From NCBI RefSeq assembly GCF_001553605.1, contig NZ_CP014229.1:3438501-3502500 (forward strand): DNA of 64,000 bases, written 5' to 3'. Position 1 is the stretch's first letter. Every line of letters starts with the position of its first letter. Position numbers and translations under genes: made by a program. Shown here in pieces: positions 20,300 through 34,081 of the stretch. Below the pieces are notes generated by a model. It searched no databases and was not told the origin of the DNA. It saw nothing but the letters and a program-made list of their open reading frames with translations. Origin of the DNA: Desulfovibrio fairfieldensis (GTDB lineage: Bacteria; Desulfobacterota; Desulfovibrionia; Desulfovibrionales; Desulfovibrionaceae).

Positions 20300-21259
20300 A
20301 GGCGCCTCGCGCCTTTCCGTGTCACGCGCGCTTTAGCCATACCTCTTTTTTGTGTAATATCGCTTCCTTATTTGATGCGGCCCCGATAAACCTGTTGATT
20401 TATCCCACCGTTAGGATAGGCTTGAAACAGTGGGACGGCTGTACGGTCCCATCGTGCGGCGGCTTGCCTGACAAGCCGGGTTTGACCCCATGCCGCACGG
20501 TTGAGCCTTTCAACGTTGAAAGGCTCCAGAGACAAAAAGAGCGCGGCCATGAACGCCATTCGTCGGTTCTGCCTTTTCTGCGGAATATGCATGGGGATCG
20601 TTACGGTCTTCCTGCTGACCTGTGGACGGAACGCTCCGGCCCGATCCCTGGAGTTCGTAACGTCGCCGTTCATGACCTCCAGCGTTTTTCGAGCTCTTCC
20701 CGCCTTTTCCATTTCTTTTTCCTTCCGGCAACCGGAAGGAAAGCAGCGTCACCGCTCCGCATCCGCCGGACCGGAACCGGGATCGCTCGCCCGCGTTGCC
20801 GCCCGGCTTGTTTTTCCGTCCCGCTTTCTCGCGCGGATCGATTTTCCCCGCACCAATGAACATATTCCCGGTTTTCGTGAAATCCGGGGCATGTTGCCCT
20901 TTTCCCTCGCCCCTCCCGCCAGTCTTTCCTGAACCAGCTTTTCCCACACGCCACGGAACAGTGTGAATTTCGCGTTGATCTGTTCCGGCGGCCACGCACG
21001 CAATTGCAGTCTTCAGCCGTGGTTGACGATGTCATCTTTGCCCGTATGCGCACACAAGTTCGCCTGCGGCTGAAGCTCCTGCGTCGCAACGGGTCAAGGC
21101 GGCTGACATTGAAATTGGACCCAATTTCAATGCAAAGCTGACCCGGTGGATATGTTGCGGAAGATGTTCCGGGCCCTTTGCGCAAGGGACCGGGCCGCCT
21201 TTCGCATGGGTTCTGTTCAAATAAGAGATGGGCAACATCTAACCGTTGAAGGAGCAAAT
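20300..21259. other. 960-bp gap upstream of lactate permease, no firm gene
   Basis: An open frame 20549-20932 (+) would give 127 aa with one hydrophobic stretch (FCLFCGICMGIVTVFLLTCG), but it has a poor ribosome site and a Ser/Pro/Arg-rich remainder, so it is doubtful. The stretch holds CAACGTTGAAAGGCTC near 20511, a CTTCAGCCG/CGGCTGAAG pair (about 21014 and 21067), and a sharp palindrome at 21107-21132. The words around 21067-21090 (CTCCTGCGTCGCAACGG) recur at 52853-52872. Confidence 0.45.
21107..21132. promoter_or_regulatory. Palindrome upstream of lactate permease (operator candidate)
   Basis: Arms CATTGAAATTGG (21107-21118) and CCAATTTCAATG (21121-21132), perfect with a 2-nt spacer. It lies 127 nt before the permease ATG and has no T run, which suits a dimer-binding operator better than a terminator. 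Confidence 0.5.
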
Positions 21260-22900
21260 ATGGCCTGGACGCAAATTTACGACCCCGCCGGGGGCGCGCT
21301 TCTTTCCGCGCTGCTGGCCGGTATTCCTCTTTTTGCCCTCTTTTACATGCTGGCGGTGCGTCGCGCCAAAGGGCATTACGCCGCGGCCACGGCCGTGATC
21401 CTTTCTTTTTTGCTGGCGGTTCTGGTGTGGGGCATGCCTGTGGGCACGGCATTCAGTTCCCTGATCTACGGCGCGGCTTTCGGCCTCTTCCCCATCATCT
21501 GGATAGTGATCACCGCGGTCTGGGTCTACAACATGACCGTGGAATCGGGAGAATTCGAGCATATCAAGCAATCGCTGGCCCGTCTTACCGACGACCGGCG
21601 TTTGCAGGCCATTTTCATCGCTTTTGCCTTTGGTTCCTTCATTGAAGGCACGGCGGGCTTCGGCACGCCCGTGGCCATCACCGCCGCCATGCTGGTGGGC
21701 CTGGGCTTCCAGCCCCTGTACGCGGCGGGCATCTGCCTTATCGCCAATACCGCGCCTGTGGCCTTCGGCGCCATCGGCGTGCCCGTCATCGTGGCCGGGC
21801 AGGTTTCAGGCTTCTCGGATCTGACCATCAGCCAGATCGTCGGCAGGCAGCTGCCCTTCCTTTCCGTCATCGTGCCGCTCTGGCTCTGCGTGGTCATGTG
21901 CGGCTTCCGGCGCGCCATGGAAGTGCTGCCCGCCATTGCCGTGGCCGGGATCAGCTTCGCCGCCTCGCAGTTCCTCTTCTCCAACTTCCACGGCCCGACC
22001 TTGCCCGACATCATGTCGGCGCTCATCACCATCGTGGCCCTGGTCCTGCTGCTGCGGGTCTGGAAGCCCGCCCGGATCTGGCGTTTCGCGGGCGAATCAG
22101 CCTCCGTGCTGGAAGGGGCCCCGCCGTCGGCCGGTGTTGTGCTGCGGGCCTGGGGGCCGTACATCATTCTGGCCGTCATGGTCTTTCTGTGGGGCCTGCC
22201 GCAGTTCAAGAACCTGCTGAATGCCATCCCCGGCGCGGTGGTCACCTTCGCCTGGCCCGGCCTGGACGGCATGGTGCACAAGGCGGCGCCCATTCTGGCC
22301 GCGGGCAAGGACCCCAATTACCCGGCCATGTTCACTTTCAACTGGCTTTCGGCGGGCGGTACGGCCATTCTGCTGGCCGGTTTCTTCTCCGTGCCCTTCA
22401 TGCCCGGCTATTCCTTCGGCAAGGCCGTGGCCTGCTTCGCGCGCACGGCCGTGCAGCTGCGCTTCCCCATTCTGACCATTGCCATGATTCTGGGCCTGGC
22501 CTATCTCATGAACTATTCGGGCATGAGCTCCACTCTGGGCATCGCCTTTACCCTGACCGGCTCGCTCTTCCCGCTCTTCTCGCCGCTTCTGGGCTGGCTG
22601 GGCGTGTTCCTGACCGGCTCGGACACCTCCTCCAACGCGCTCTTCTGCGGCATGCAGCGTTCCACGGCCGAAGTGGTGGGCATGGACCCGCATCTGGCCG
22701 TGGCGGCCAACTCCTCGGGCGGCGTTACGGGCAAGATGATTTCGCCCCAGTCCATCAGCGTGGCCACAGCGGCCACCAACCTGGTGGGACAGGAGGGCAA
22801 CCTCTTCCGTTTCACTCTCGGCCACAGCGTCGCCATGACCCTGTTCATCTGCGTCCTGACGTACTTGCAGTCCGGGGTGCTGCACTGGATGCTGCCCTGA
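21260..22900 (+). CDS. lctP: L-lactate permease, LctP family
   Basis: 546 aa with about 12-14 membrane helices. Family landmarks: GTAGFGTPVAITAAMLVGLGF, ANTAPVAFGAIGVPVIVAGQVSG, LTGSDTSSNALFCGMQ, and SSGGVTGKMISPQSISVATAA. LctP imports lactate with protons or sodium across the inner membrane; lactate is the classical electron donor of Desulfovibrio, so this is a central uptake gene. ATG preceded by GAAGGAGC. It stands alone, with a palindrome upstream and a strong terminator after it; the lactate dehydrogenases are not in the window. Confidence 0.95.
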   Translation: MAWTQIYDPAGGALLSALLAGIPLFALFYMLAVRRAKGHYAAATAVILSFLLAVLVWGMPVGTAFSSLIYGAAFGLFPIIWIVITAVWVYNMTVESGEFEHIKQSLARLTDDRRLQAIFIAFAFGSFIEGTAGFGTPVAITAAMLVGLGFQPLYAAGICLIANTAPVAFGAIGVPVIVAGQVSGFSDLTISQIVGRQLPFLSVIVPLWLCVVMCGFRRAMEVLPAIAVAGISFAASQFLFSNFHGPTLPDIMSALITIVALVLLLRVWKPARIWRFAGESASVLEGAPPSAGVVLRAWGPYIILAVMVFLWGLPQFKNLLNAIPGAVVTFAWPGLDGMVHKAAPILAAGKDPNYPAMFTFNWLSAGGTAILLAGFFSVPFMPGYSFGKAVACFARTAVQLRFPILTIAMILGLAYLMNYSGMSSTLGIAFTLTGSLFPLFSPLLGWLGVFLTGSDTSSNALFCGMQRSTAEVVGMDPHLAVAANSSGGVTGKMISPQSISVATAATNLVGQEGNLFRFTLGHSVAMTLFICVLTYLQSGVLHWMLP

Positions 22901-22917
22901 CCTGCTGATACAACTGT

Positions 22918-22958
22918 AAAGGAAGAGCGCCGTTCCTGGGGAGCGGCGCTCTTCCTTT
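22918..22958 (+). terminator. Terminator of lactate permease
   Basis: 19-bp stem 22918-22936 with 22940-22958 (one G-T pair), 3-nt loop, A's on the left and T's on the right. It lies between convergent lctP and the chemotaxis gene and may serve both. Confidence 0.85.
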
Positions 22959-23003
22959 GCCATCCGGACGAAAACTTCCCGCTGCGCGGGAGGTCCCACC
23001 CGC

Positions 23004-25124
23004 TTAACTGTTTTTCAGTTCCTGGATCAGGCGGGTCAGACCCTGGGCCTGGCTTGCCAGCTCCTCAACGGCCGTGGCCGCTTCGGTCATGACAACGGCG
23101 GTTTCCCTGGCCCTGTCGTTGACCAGGATGATGGATTGGTTGATTTCCTGACTGGTCGCGGACTGTTCCTCGCTGGCCGCGGCAATGGCGTGGACCTGGT
23201 CGGCCGTGGACTCCACGGTGGCCACGATCTCCTGCAGGGCCCTGCCGGAATCATTGGCCAAGCCCGTGGCCTGCCCGATCTGGTTCACGGCGCCGTCCAC
23301 GGCCTCCATGCTCTTGGCCGTGCTTTCCTGGATGGCCTTGATGGCGCTGCTCACGTCGTTGGTGGAAGCCATGGTTTTTTCGGCCAGCTTGCGCACTTCG
23401 TCGGCTACCACGGCGAAACCGCGCCCGGCCTCGCCCGCGCGGGCCGCTTCAATGGCCGCGTTCAGGGCCAGCAGGTTGGTCTGGTCCGCAATATCCGAGA
23501 TGACGTTCATGATCTGAGTAATGGCTTGGGCGTGCTCACTGAGCTGGGCCATGTCGTCCTTGATCGTGATGGACATCCGGTGCACTTCTTCAATGCTCTG
23601 CACTGCCTTTTCCACAATGCCCGCGCCGGCTTCGGCCTTCTCTCTGGTTTCCCCCGAGGCGGATTCAGCCGCGCCGGCGTTGCGGGCCACATCCTGCACG
23701 GTGGCGTCCATTTCATTGATGGCCGCGGCCGCTTCGGAGAGGCGCTGGGCGGATTCCGCCGCGCCCTTGTCGGCCTGCTCGATCTGGGCCGAAAGCTGGG
23801 TGGATGCCGAGGAAAGCACATTGCCCATGGCTTCCAGTTTGTCGGCGGCCGCCAGCATGGCCTCGGTTTTGGCCTGGGCGCTTTTGCCGGCGGCCTCGGC
23901 CTGCCGCATGGCCGCCTGGGCATTGCGCGACTGTTCCTCGGCTTCATGCGATTGCCGCTCGGCTTCGCTGATTTTCTCGTTCAGCGCGTCCACCATGCTG
24001 TCCAGAGCCACGGAGAGCTGACCGATTTCATCCTTCCTGCGCAGACTCAAACGCTGGTCCAGCCGGCCACCGGCCACCGCGCGGGCGAAGCGCAGGGCCT
24101 GACCCACCGGGGTCGTGATGCCTCGGGTGAGCGCAAGGCCGATCAACAGGCCCGCGAGCAGGGCAGCGACGCTGACCGTGTAAATCAGGGTGATGGCGCT
24201 GTTGACCTCATCGTCCGTGGTGCCGATGGCCGTGGTCTGCAGTCGGTCGCCGGCTCCGGCGATGCCTCGGGCGGCGCTGATGCCCTCCTCACTGGCCTGG
24301 TTGCACTGCGCGTTGAGTGCGTCGATGCGTTCCCAGGTCTGCAGGGTTTTGGCCTGTGCATCACGGTATTCCTCAATATGAGCGCGCAGAGTCTTCAGGT
24401 GATCCTGCAGCTCGGCACTTCTGATCCGGGGCAAAAGTTCGTCCACCTGCGTGAGCAGCGCGGGGAAAAGCCGGGGCAGATTGTCTTTGGCGTAGTCCCG
24501 GCTGTTTTCGGCCATGCCGCGCAACATATTGATGCGCAGGCTGTTGATGGCGTTCATGATGCGCTGACCGGCCTGGACCAGGGGCAGGGCTCTGGTGGCT
24601 TCCGCGTTGTTCTGGTCCTCCATGAATCGGTTGAGCACGGTATTCATCTGCACCATATAGTCCTGTGTTTCACGCAGGAGCTTCGCGCCGGTCTTGTTCA
24701 TGTCGTTGCGCAGGACCACCAGGCTCTCTTGGGCTGTATGCGTTTCGAGCAGGGATTTTTTCAGATTTTCAAAGGCCGCGCGACCTGCCGCTGTCTTGCC
24801 CGTGTCCGGGATGACGGGATTGGCCTTGAGGTGTGCCGCCAACTTGGTCAGGCTCTGGTCGGTCTGGTCAAGCAGGCGCCGCACGTTATCCCAGGCTTCG
24901 GCCTTGCCGTTCTGGTAGGCGAGCATCTGGCCGGGAATGGCGGTCACCTGCTGGTCCAGATTGTTGGCGAGTTGTTGCAGAGGCGCGAACGCCATTTTGA
25001 TATTGGTGGTTTCTTCATCCACTGTTTCCATCACGTTCAGCGACACGGCGCTGATGACCACGGCCAGCAGCAGAATAAGGCCGATGCCCATGGCCATTTT
25101 TTGCCAGATTTTCAGATTTTCCAT
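23004..25124 (-). CDS. Methyl-accepting chemotaxis protein
   Basis: 706 aa. First membrane helix at about 9-30 ([22 protein letters not shown]), then a helical periplasmic sensor of about 280 aa with no named domain, a second helix ([20 protein letters not shown]), HAMP, a long coiled coil with many Ala/Glu/Gln heptads, and the signalling tip [20 protein letters not shown] at about residue 555. The C-terminus lacks the pentapeptide tether for CheR. Start taken at MENLKIW, with GGGCGGACC upstream; a longer frame adds 48 unlikely residues. Confidence 0.93.
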   Translation of the reverse strand: MENLKIWQKMAMGIGLILLLAVVISAVSLNVMETVDEETTNIKMAFAPLQQLANNLDQQVTAIPGQMLAYQNGKAEAWDNVRRLLDQTDQSLTKLAAHLKANPVIPDTGKTAAGRAAFENLKKSLLETHTAQESLVVLRNDMNKTGAKLLRETQDYMVQMNTVLNRFMEDQNNAEATRALPLVQAGQRIMNAINSLRINMLRGMAENSRDYAKDNLPRLFPALLTQVDELLPRIRSAELQDHLKTLRAHIEEYRDAQAKTLQTWERIDALNAQCNQASEEGISAARGIAGAGDRLQTTAIGTTDDEVNSAITLIYTVSVAALLAGLLIGLALTRGITTPVGQALRFARAVAGGRLDQRLSLRRKDEIGQLSVALDSMVDALNEKISEAERQSHEAEEQSRNAQAAMRQAEAAGKSAQAKTEAMLAAADKLEAMGNVLSSASTQLSAQIEQADKGAAESAQRLSEAAAAINEMDATVQDVARNAGAAESASGETREKAEAGAGIVEKAVQSIEEVHRMSITIKDDMAQLSEHAQAITQIMNVISDIADQTNLLALNAAIEAARAGEAGRGFAVVADEVRKLAEKTMASTNDVSSAIKAIQESTAKSMEAVDGAVNQIGQATGLANDSGRALQEIVATVESTADQVHAIAAASEEQSATSQEINQSIILVNDRARETAVVMTEAATAVEELASQAQGLTRLIQELKNS

Positions 25125-25261
25125 ACGGTCCGCCCTTTGCCTTCTCCAGAGGCTCTCGCAAGTTTCACCACAGAAACGGTGTTGACCGTCGCGCCCCGGC
25201 TGTCGTTTTTCAGTGGCTTTGTCGTGGCGTAGCGGATGATGCCTTATGAAAGTGGAAGGTA

Positions 25262-25466
25262 CTCTCATTTTCGGCTGAAGGGAGAAAAAAATTAGGGGAA
25301 AAGGCGGTTTTTTATCTTTGAATGGAGTTAAAAATATAGGTGAAGGTGTAATAATCTATATTATTAGATAATTATCATGATACTATTTATAATAATTTTA
25401 TATTGCAAGAATTTTTTTACACACACATATATCCTCTCTCTCTGCTATTTATAAAAATGTGTTTTG
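25262..25466. other. AT-rich tract upstream of the chemotaxis gene
   Basis: A run of about 180 nt very rich in A/T in a GC-rich genome, with TATATTATTAGATAATTATC, TATTTATAATAATTTTATATTGC and a CT repeat (CCTCTCTCTCTGC). No open frame. It probably holds the promoter of the minus-strand MCP gene. It abuts a palindromic repeat at 25467. Confidence 0.45.
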
Positions 25467-25677
25467 CCGCTAGAGCGAAGTAATCTCTCAAAGTTACTTT
25501 GCTCTAGCGGCTGCGAAAGCGGGTGCCCGCGCCTGGCGCTAGCCACGGTGCCTTTAGCCGCTCGCGAGCAAAGCGAGCGTTACGGATAAAGAGAGCAATG
25601 ATGGGCCACGTTCCAGCCGCTGGCTGAGGGTAGCGTCAACGCTGAGAATGTTACTTCTCAACGTTAATCCGCTCTAA
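25467..25677. repeat. Palindromic intergenic repeat, TAGAGC family
   Basis: Opens with a 17-bp hairpin (25467-25483 with 25494-25510, one G-T), contains the palindrome around CGCTCGCGAGC...GCGAGCG and an AGCGTCAACGCT stretch, and closes with CGCTCTA, the complement of the starting TAGAGCG. No gene. Confidence 0.55.
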
Positions 25678-25684
25678 AAGAAAG

Positions 25685-25706
25685 GGCAGCCTCCTTGGAG
25701 GCTGCC
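25685..25706 (-). terminator. Terminator of lepA
   Basis: 10-bp perfect stem GGCAGCCTCC/GGAGGCTGCC; on the minus strand it runs into CTTTCTTTT, 57 nt after the lepA stop. Confidence 0.8.
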
Positions 25707-25763
25707 TCAGTATGGAAAATCCTGCGCCGGGTTTCTTTTCAGGTCCGTGGCGCAACGGATGAG

Positions 25764-27569
25764 CTACTCGTCGCCCACCTTGAGGGCCGCCAGAAAGGCT
25801 TCCTGCGGCAATTCCACATTGCCCATGCGCTTCATGCGCTTTTTGCCTTCCTTCTGTTTTTCCAGCAGCTTGCGTTTGCGGGTGATGTCGCCGCCGTAGC
25901 ATTTGGCGGTCACGTCCTTGCGAAAGGCCGAGACCGTTTCGCGGGCGATGATCTTCTGGCCGATAGCCGCCTGAATAGCCACCTGGAAGAGCTGGCGCGG
26001 AATGGTGCGCTTGAGCTTGAGGGCCAGGGAACGGCCGTAGACATAGGCCTTGTCCCGGTGCACGATGACGGCCAGAGCGTCCACGGGTTCGCTGTTCAGC
26101 AGAATGTCCAGCCGCACCAGGTCGGACTCGCGGTAGTCGATGGGCTGATAGTCCATGGAGGCGTAGCCGCGCGTGGCGGACTTGAGACGGTCGAAAAAGT
26201 CGTAGACGATTTCGGCAAAGGGCATCTCATAGGTCACCACCACCCGGTTGGCGGCCAGATAGTGCAGGTTTTTCTGCGTGCCGCGCTTTTCCTCGCAGAG
26301 CTTCATGACGTTGCCCACGTATTCATTGGGCACATGGATGTCCATGCTCACATAGGGCTCGTACAGGGCGCGGGTCTTGGTCGGGTCCGGCAAATGGCTG
26401 GGGTTGTCGATTTCCAGGGTTTTGCCGTCCACGGTGTCCACTTTGTAGACCACCGAGGGCGCGGTGGCGATGAGGCCCACCTCGAATTCGCGTTCCAGGC
26501 GCTCCTGAATGATCTCCATGTGCAGCAGGCCCAGGAAGCCGCAGCGGAAGCCGAAGCCCAGAGCCTGGGAGGTTTCCGGCTCAAAGCTGAAGGCCGCGTC
26601 GTTGAGCTGGAGTTTTTCCAGTGCGGCCTTGAGGTTTTCATAGTCGTCGGATTCCGTGGGGTAGAGCCCGCAGAAGACCATGGGCTTCACTTCCTTGAAA
26701 CCGGGCACGGGTACGGCGGCCGGATTGTCGGCCAGAGTGATGGTGTCGCCCACGCGGGCGTCGCCCAGTTCCTTGATGGAGCCGCACAAAAAGCCCACTT
26801 CACCGGCGGTCAGCTCGCGCACATCCGCGGCCTCGGGCGAGAAGACGCCCAGACGCAGCACCTCGTATTCCTTGCCGGTGCTCATGAGGCGGATGGTGTC
26901 GCCCAGGCGCACCGCGCCGTCCACCACCCGGAAGAGCGTCACCACGCCCTGGTAGCTGTCGTACCAGGAGTCGAAAATCAGGGCCTTGAGCGGCGCGTCC
27001 GGGTTGCCCCTGGGAGCGGGCAGGCGCTTCACAATGGCTTCCAGCACCGCGTCCACGCCCATGCCTGTCTTGGCCGACACGGGCAGGGCCTCGGAGCAGT
27101 CCAGGCCGATGCTTTCTTCGATTTCAGCCTTGACCCGCTCCACTTCGGCGCTGGGCAGGTCGATCTTGTTCAGCACCGGGATGATTTCGTGGTCGTGGTC
27201 CAGGGCCAGGTAGACGTTGGCCAGGGTCTGGGCCTCCACGCCCTGGGTGGCGTCCACCACCAGCAGCGCACCCTCGCAGGCGGCCAGGGAGCGCGAAACC
27301 TCATAGTTGAAGTCCACGTGGCCGGGCGTGTCGATGAGATTGAGCTCATACTCCTTGCCGTCGGCCGCCACATAGGGAATACGCACGGTCTGGGCTTTGA
27401 TGGTGATGCCGCGTTCCCGCTCCAGATCCATTCTGTCCAGATACTGCTGCCGGGCCTCACGCGCGCTGACCACCCGCGTGAGTTCCAGAATGCGGTCGGC
27501 CAGGGTGGATTTGCCGTGGTCAATATGGGCGATGATGCAAAAATTGCGGATGCGATCCTGTGTGGGCAT
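25764..27569 (-). CDS. lepA: Elongation factor 4 (LepA)
   Basis: 601 aa, standard length. G motifs: AHIDHGKST (G1), [11 protein letters not shown] (G2), DTPGHVDF (G3), LNKIDLP (G4). Later regions show EF-G-like domains II-V and the LepA-specific C-terminus: [28 protein letters not shown], then [33 protein letters not shown]4 is a GTPase that acts on the ribosome, back-translocating tRNAs or remodelling stalled ribosomes. Start ATG at [11 protein letters not shown]. Single gene with a terminator after it; it follows the ATP synthase operon across 226 nt. Confidence 0.97.
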   Translation of the reverse strand: MPTQDRIRNFCIIAHIDHGKSTLADRILELTRVVSAREARQQYLDRMDLERERGITIKAQTVRIPYVAADGKEYELNLIDTPGHVDFNYEVSRSLAACEGALLVVDATQGVEAQTLANVYLALDHDHEIIPVLNKIDLPSAEVERVKAEIEESIGLDCSEALPVSAKTGMGVDAVLEAIVKRLPAPRGNPDAPLKALIFDSWYDSYQGVVTLFRVVDGAVRLGDTIRLMSTGKEYEVLRLGVFSPEAADVRELTAGEVGFLCGSIKELGDARVGDTITLADNPAAVPVPGFKEVKPMVFCGLYPTESDDYENLKAALEKLQLNDAAFSFEPETSQALGFGFRCGFLGLLHMEIIQERLEREFEVGLIATAPSVVYKVDTVDGKTLEIDNPSHLPDPTKTRALYEPYVSMDIHVPNEYVGNVMKLCEEKRGTQKNLHYLAANRVVVTYEMPFAEIVYDFFDRLKSATRGYASMDYQPIDYRESDLVRLDILLNSEPVDALAVIVHRDKAYVYGRSLALKLKRTIPRQLFQVAIQAAIGQKIIARETVSAFRKDVTAKCYGGDITRKRKLLEKQKEGKKRMKRMGNVELPQEAFLAALKVGDE

Positions 27570-27744
27570 AGTTTATCCTGCAAGGGCTGGGAGTATGAAA
27601 ACAGAATATTTTAGGCGAAAAGTTGCGCGAAGTCCATGACCGGAGCGGCACCTGGTGGAGCGGCATTTTTCGGGTTCATACTGTTGCCGGTCTGTGATGT
27701 GGCGGGTAGGCGATGCACGTTCAAGCGCAAAATTTTGTAAAAAG

Positions 27745-27773
27745 AAGAGCCGGAGGCAATGCCTCCGGCTCTT
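27745..27773 (-). terminator. Terminator of the ATP synthase operon
   Basis: 13-bp perfect stem with a 3-nt loop. On the minus strand it is followed by CTTTTTAC, 22 nt after the atpC stop. Confidence 0.9.
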
Positions 27774-27795
27774 TATGCATCTAAGGCAATGTACG

Positions 27796-28197
27796 TCAGC
27801 GCAGTTGCGCCACTTGCAGGCGCGTGACCGCGCGTTGCAGGGCGGCCTCGGCCCGCGTCTCGTCCAGGCTGTCGTCGTGCGCGGACAGGCGTTTTTCGGC
27901 CCGTTCCTTGGCGGCTTGAGCTCTGGCGGTGTCAATGTCCGTGGCCAGTTCCGCGGATTCGGCAAGCACGCTCAGCACGTTATTGTTCACGTCGGCAAAG
28001 CCGCCGGAAATGAAGACGTTCTCATCCTTGCCGTTGACCCGATAGCGCAGATCGCCGATTTTCAGGGCCGAGAGCATGGAGACGTGCTGCGGCAGCACCC
28101 CGAATTCGCCTTCCACCCCGGGGCAGACAGCCATTTCCACCTCGGCGCTGACCACGGTTTTGTCCGGCGTCACCACTTCCAGTTGCAGCGTGCCCAT
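27796..28197 (-). CDS. atpC: ATP synthase F1 subunit epsilon
   Basis: 133 aa. N-terminal beta sandwich (LQLEVVTPDKTVVSAEVEMAVCPGVEGEFGVLPQHVSMLSAL) and C-terminal helical hairpin (ARAQAAKERAEKRLSA...). It links the rotor to F1 and inhibits ATP hydrolysis. The ATG at 28197 has AAGGAG five nt upstream; a GTG two codons earlier is less well placed. Last gene of the operon. Confidence 0.95.
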   Translation of the reverse strand: MGTLQLEVVTPDKTVVSAEVEMAVCPGVEGEFGVLPQHVSMLSALKIGDLRYRVNGKDENVFISGGFADVNNNVLSVLAESAELATDIDTARAQAAKERAEKRLSAHDDSLDETRAEAALQRAVTRLQVAQLR

Positions 28198-28362
28198 AGT
28201 CACTCCTTACGCTCCTGATGTCCCGATACCCGGACATGCAAACCATTTTACACCGGCACGTCCTGAAAATTTCCAGGTGCGCTCACAAAATACATTTTGT
28301 TCCCTGGGCCGCGCCCGACCGGACGCGGCCCAAGGGGCAAAAGGCGCGTTTTGCGGCGCCCC

Positions 28363-30680
<2,318 letters not shown>

Positions 30681-30703
30681 GCTAGGTCTCCCGTTTGGCG
30701 GCC

Positions 30704-32215
<1,512 letters not shown>

Positions 32216-32767
32216 CTATTCACCCCTCTTGAAAGTCTCCCGCAGGATCCCCAATTGTGCGCGCAGACTTGCGTCCAGCACCCGATCTCCCATGTTGAGC
32301 ACCATACCCCCAAGGATGTCTTTGTCCACGGCGAAGGTCAGCTCAATGTCGGCGCCGCTTTTTTCCTGCAGCGCGGCCTTGAGCTCAGCCTGTTTGGCGG
32401 CGGAAAGTTTCACGGCGGTGGTCAGCCGTCCGCGGATCACGCCTTTGGCCTCATCCAGCAGTTTGCCGTACCAGTTGGCGATCTCGCGCAGGAAGGCCAG
32501 GCGTTCCTTGTCGGCCAACAGGAAACAGAAGTTGCGCATGATCTGGTCGGCTTTGAGCTTGTCCAGCAGTTTGCCCATGACCGCCTTTTTCTCTTCCACG
32601 CTGATGACCGGACTTTTCAGGGTCATGTCCAGTCCCGGCGCGGCGGCGATCATCCCACCCAGGGTCGCGAGGCAATCCCCGTGCCGGGTGAGGGCGTCGT
32701 CCCCTTCCTTACGGCTCAACGCAAAGATGGCGTTGGCGTATCTGCGTGCAACCACGGTGTCAGTCAA
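32216..32767 (-). CDS. atpH: ATP synthase F1 subunit delta
   Basis: 183 aa. VARRYANAIFALSRKEG is the OSCP/delta N-terminus, and VDKDILGGMVLNMGDRVLDASLRAQL the conserved C-terminus (G-G-x-x-x-x-x-G-D...D.S). Part of the peripheral stalk on top of F1. The start overlaps the atpF stop by 4 nt (ATGA). Confidence 0.95.
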   Translation of the reverse strand: MTDTVVARRYANAIFALSRKEGDDALTRHGDCLATLGGMIAAAPGLDMTLKSPVISVEEKKAVMGKLLDKLKADQIMRNFCFLLADKERLAFLREIANWYGKLLDEAKGVIRGRLTTAVKLSAAKQAELKAALQEKSGADIELTFAVDKDILGGMVLNMGDRVLDASLRAQLGILRETFKRGE

Positions 32768-33339
32768 TGGAGCACCACCTTGTTAAGGGAGTTGGCGATA
32801 AGTTTGTCGTGTTCGCCGTCGCCCAGCTTGTCGCGCAGGGCTTTTTCGGCCGCGCCCACGATTTCGTCGGCAAGGGCGGCGCGCACTTCAGCCAGCACGG
32901 AGCGCCCTTCGTTCTCGGCGGTAAGGCGGGCCTGTTCCACGATCTGCTCGGCCTGGCGGCGCGCCTCTTCCATGATGCCCTGTTTAAGGTTTTCGGCCTG
33001 AACCCGGCTTTCTTCCAGGATGGCCTTGCGTTCCTCATCCAGGCGGGCAATGCGCGCTTCCACGGCGGCCAGATGCTCTCTGGCCTTGGCGCGGCGCTCT
33101 TCCAGGTCGTCCAGGGTGTCCCGGATCAACTGGCGGCGGCCCTTGAAGAACTTCTTGGCCAGCCCGCCCACGAAATACCAGAGGATGCCCGCGAAGATCA
33201 CGAAGTTGAGCACGCGCCAGCCGAAATCGCCCCAGCGCGGCGCTGCGTGCCCGGCTTCAGCGGCGACTGCTTGCGTGGCGGCCACGGCAAAGACCAGCGC
33301 CAGCGGCAGGACAAGCCCGAAGTGTTTCCATTTGCTCAA
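32764..33339 (-). CDS. atpF: ATP synthase Fo subunit b
   Basis: 191 aa. An N-terminal hydrophobic stretch (FGLVLPLALVFAVAATQAVAAEA) resembles a signal peptide ahead of the usual b-type membrane helix RVLNFVIFAGILWYFVGGLAKKFF. A long charged coiled coil follows (ERRAKAREHLAAVEARIARLDEERKAI...). Start taken as TTG because AGGGGGTG lies at the right distance; an upstream in-frame start would add 26 residues of little likeness to b. Peripheral stalk, with b'. Confidence 0.9.
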   Translation of the reverse strand: MSKWKHFGLVLPLALVFAVAATQAVAAEAGHAAPRWGDFGWRVLNFVIFAGILWYFVGGLAKKFFKGRRQLIRDTLDDLEERRAKAREHLAAVEARIARLDEERKAILEESRVQAENLKQGIMEEARRQAEQIVEQARLTAENEGRSVLAEVRAALADEIVGAAEKALRDKLGDGEHDKLIANSLNKVVLH

Positions 33340-33451
33340 AACACACCCCCTAAACGGTCTGAGAAATGATCCAAAGCGTGCCCGTGCGCCGGGCGCGACA
33401 GCCGGGCAACCCCGCAAAAGGGCGCCGGCGGGCCGCAGTGAAAAACCGGGA

Positions 33452-33871
33452 TCAGCCCTTGATCAGGCGGTCGGCCAGGCGGGCGGAAAAATCACTCACC
33501 TGATTGCGCAGCTCGCTCAGCGTGGCCTCGGCCTGACCCCGCAGACTGCGGCGGGTGTCGGCCAGGATGTCGCGGGCGCTCTTCTGGGCCGTGCCCACGA
33601 TGCCCTGCTGTTCCGTCAGGCCCGCGTTGCGGCCTTCCTCACGGGTAAGACCGGCGTCCTGACGGGCACGGGCCAGTTCGGCTTCGTAGTTGGCGAGGCG
33701 TTCGGCGGCCTGGGACTCAAAGCTGTCGGCTTCGCCGGCCAGGTTGTCCATGACGCCGTTGCGCTTTTTGATTATTTCGCGGATGGGTCGGATCAGGAGG
33801 ATGTTGAGTACAAAGATGGCGATAAAGAAGTTCACCAACTGAAAGACCAGGGTGATATTGAGATCCAGCAT
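33452..33871 (-). CDS. atpF': ATP synthase Fo subunit b'
   Basis: 139 aa. One N-terminal helix LVFQLVNFFIAIFVLNILLIRPI, then a charged coiled coil (KRNGVMDNLAGEADSFESQAAERLANYEAELARARQDAGL). Having b and b' separately, as in photosynthetic bacteria and several Desulfovibrio, implies a heterodimeric stator. First gene of the operon, with GGGAGGATG upstream. Subunits a and c are not next to it. Confidence 0.93.
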   Translation of the reverse strand: MLDLNITLVFQLVNFFIAIFVLNILLIRPIREIIKKRNGVMDNLAGEADSFESQAAERLANYEAELARARQDAGLTREEGRNAGLTEQQGIVGTAQKSARDILADTRRSLRGQAEATLSELRNQVSDFSARLADRLIKG

Positions 33872-33926
33872 GCCGCATCCTCCCTAAAAATGGCGGTGTG
33901 AAGGATTTGATACATAAAGCCCTTGC

Positions 33927-33955
33927 ACCATAGCGCCACAGCCCTGTTATGTCAA
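33927..33955 (-). promoter_or_regulatory. Sigma-70 promoter of the ATP synthase operon
   Basis: Minus strand: TTGACA (33955-33950), 17-nt spacer, TATGGT (33932-33927). Initiation would be about 50 nt before the atpF' ATG. Confidence 0.8.
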
Positions 33956-34081
33956 AGGGTATTGGTGACAAATTTCGCAAAGTTCACAAAAAAGTTTGTC
34001 CGAAAAAGTGGAAAAAAGTCTGAAAAGGCGCGCGCAACAAGGCATTGCGGGCTGTGTGCCGAAAGGGGGCGAGCGGGCCTT

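Noticed and set aside
20549..20932. Possible 127-aa membrane protein upstream of the lactate permease
   Set aside because: Weak ribosome site and composition unlike a folded protein; kept only as a note.
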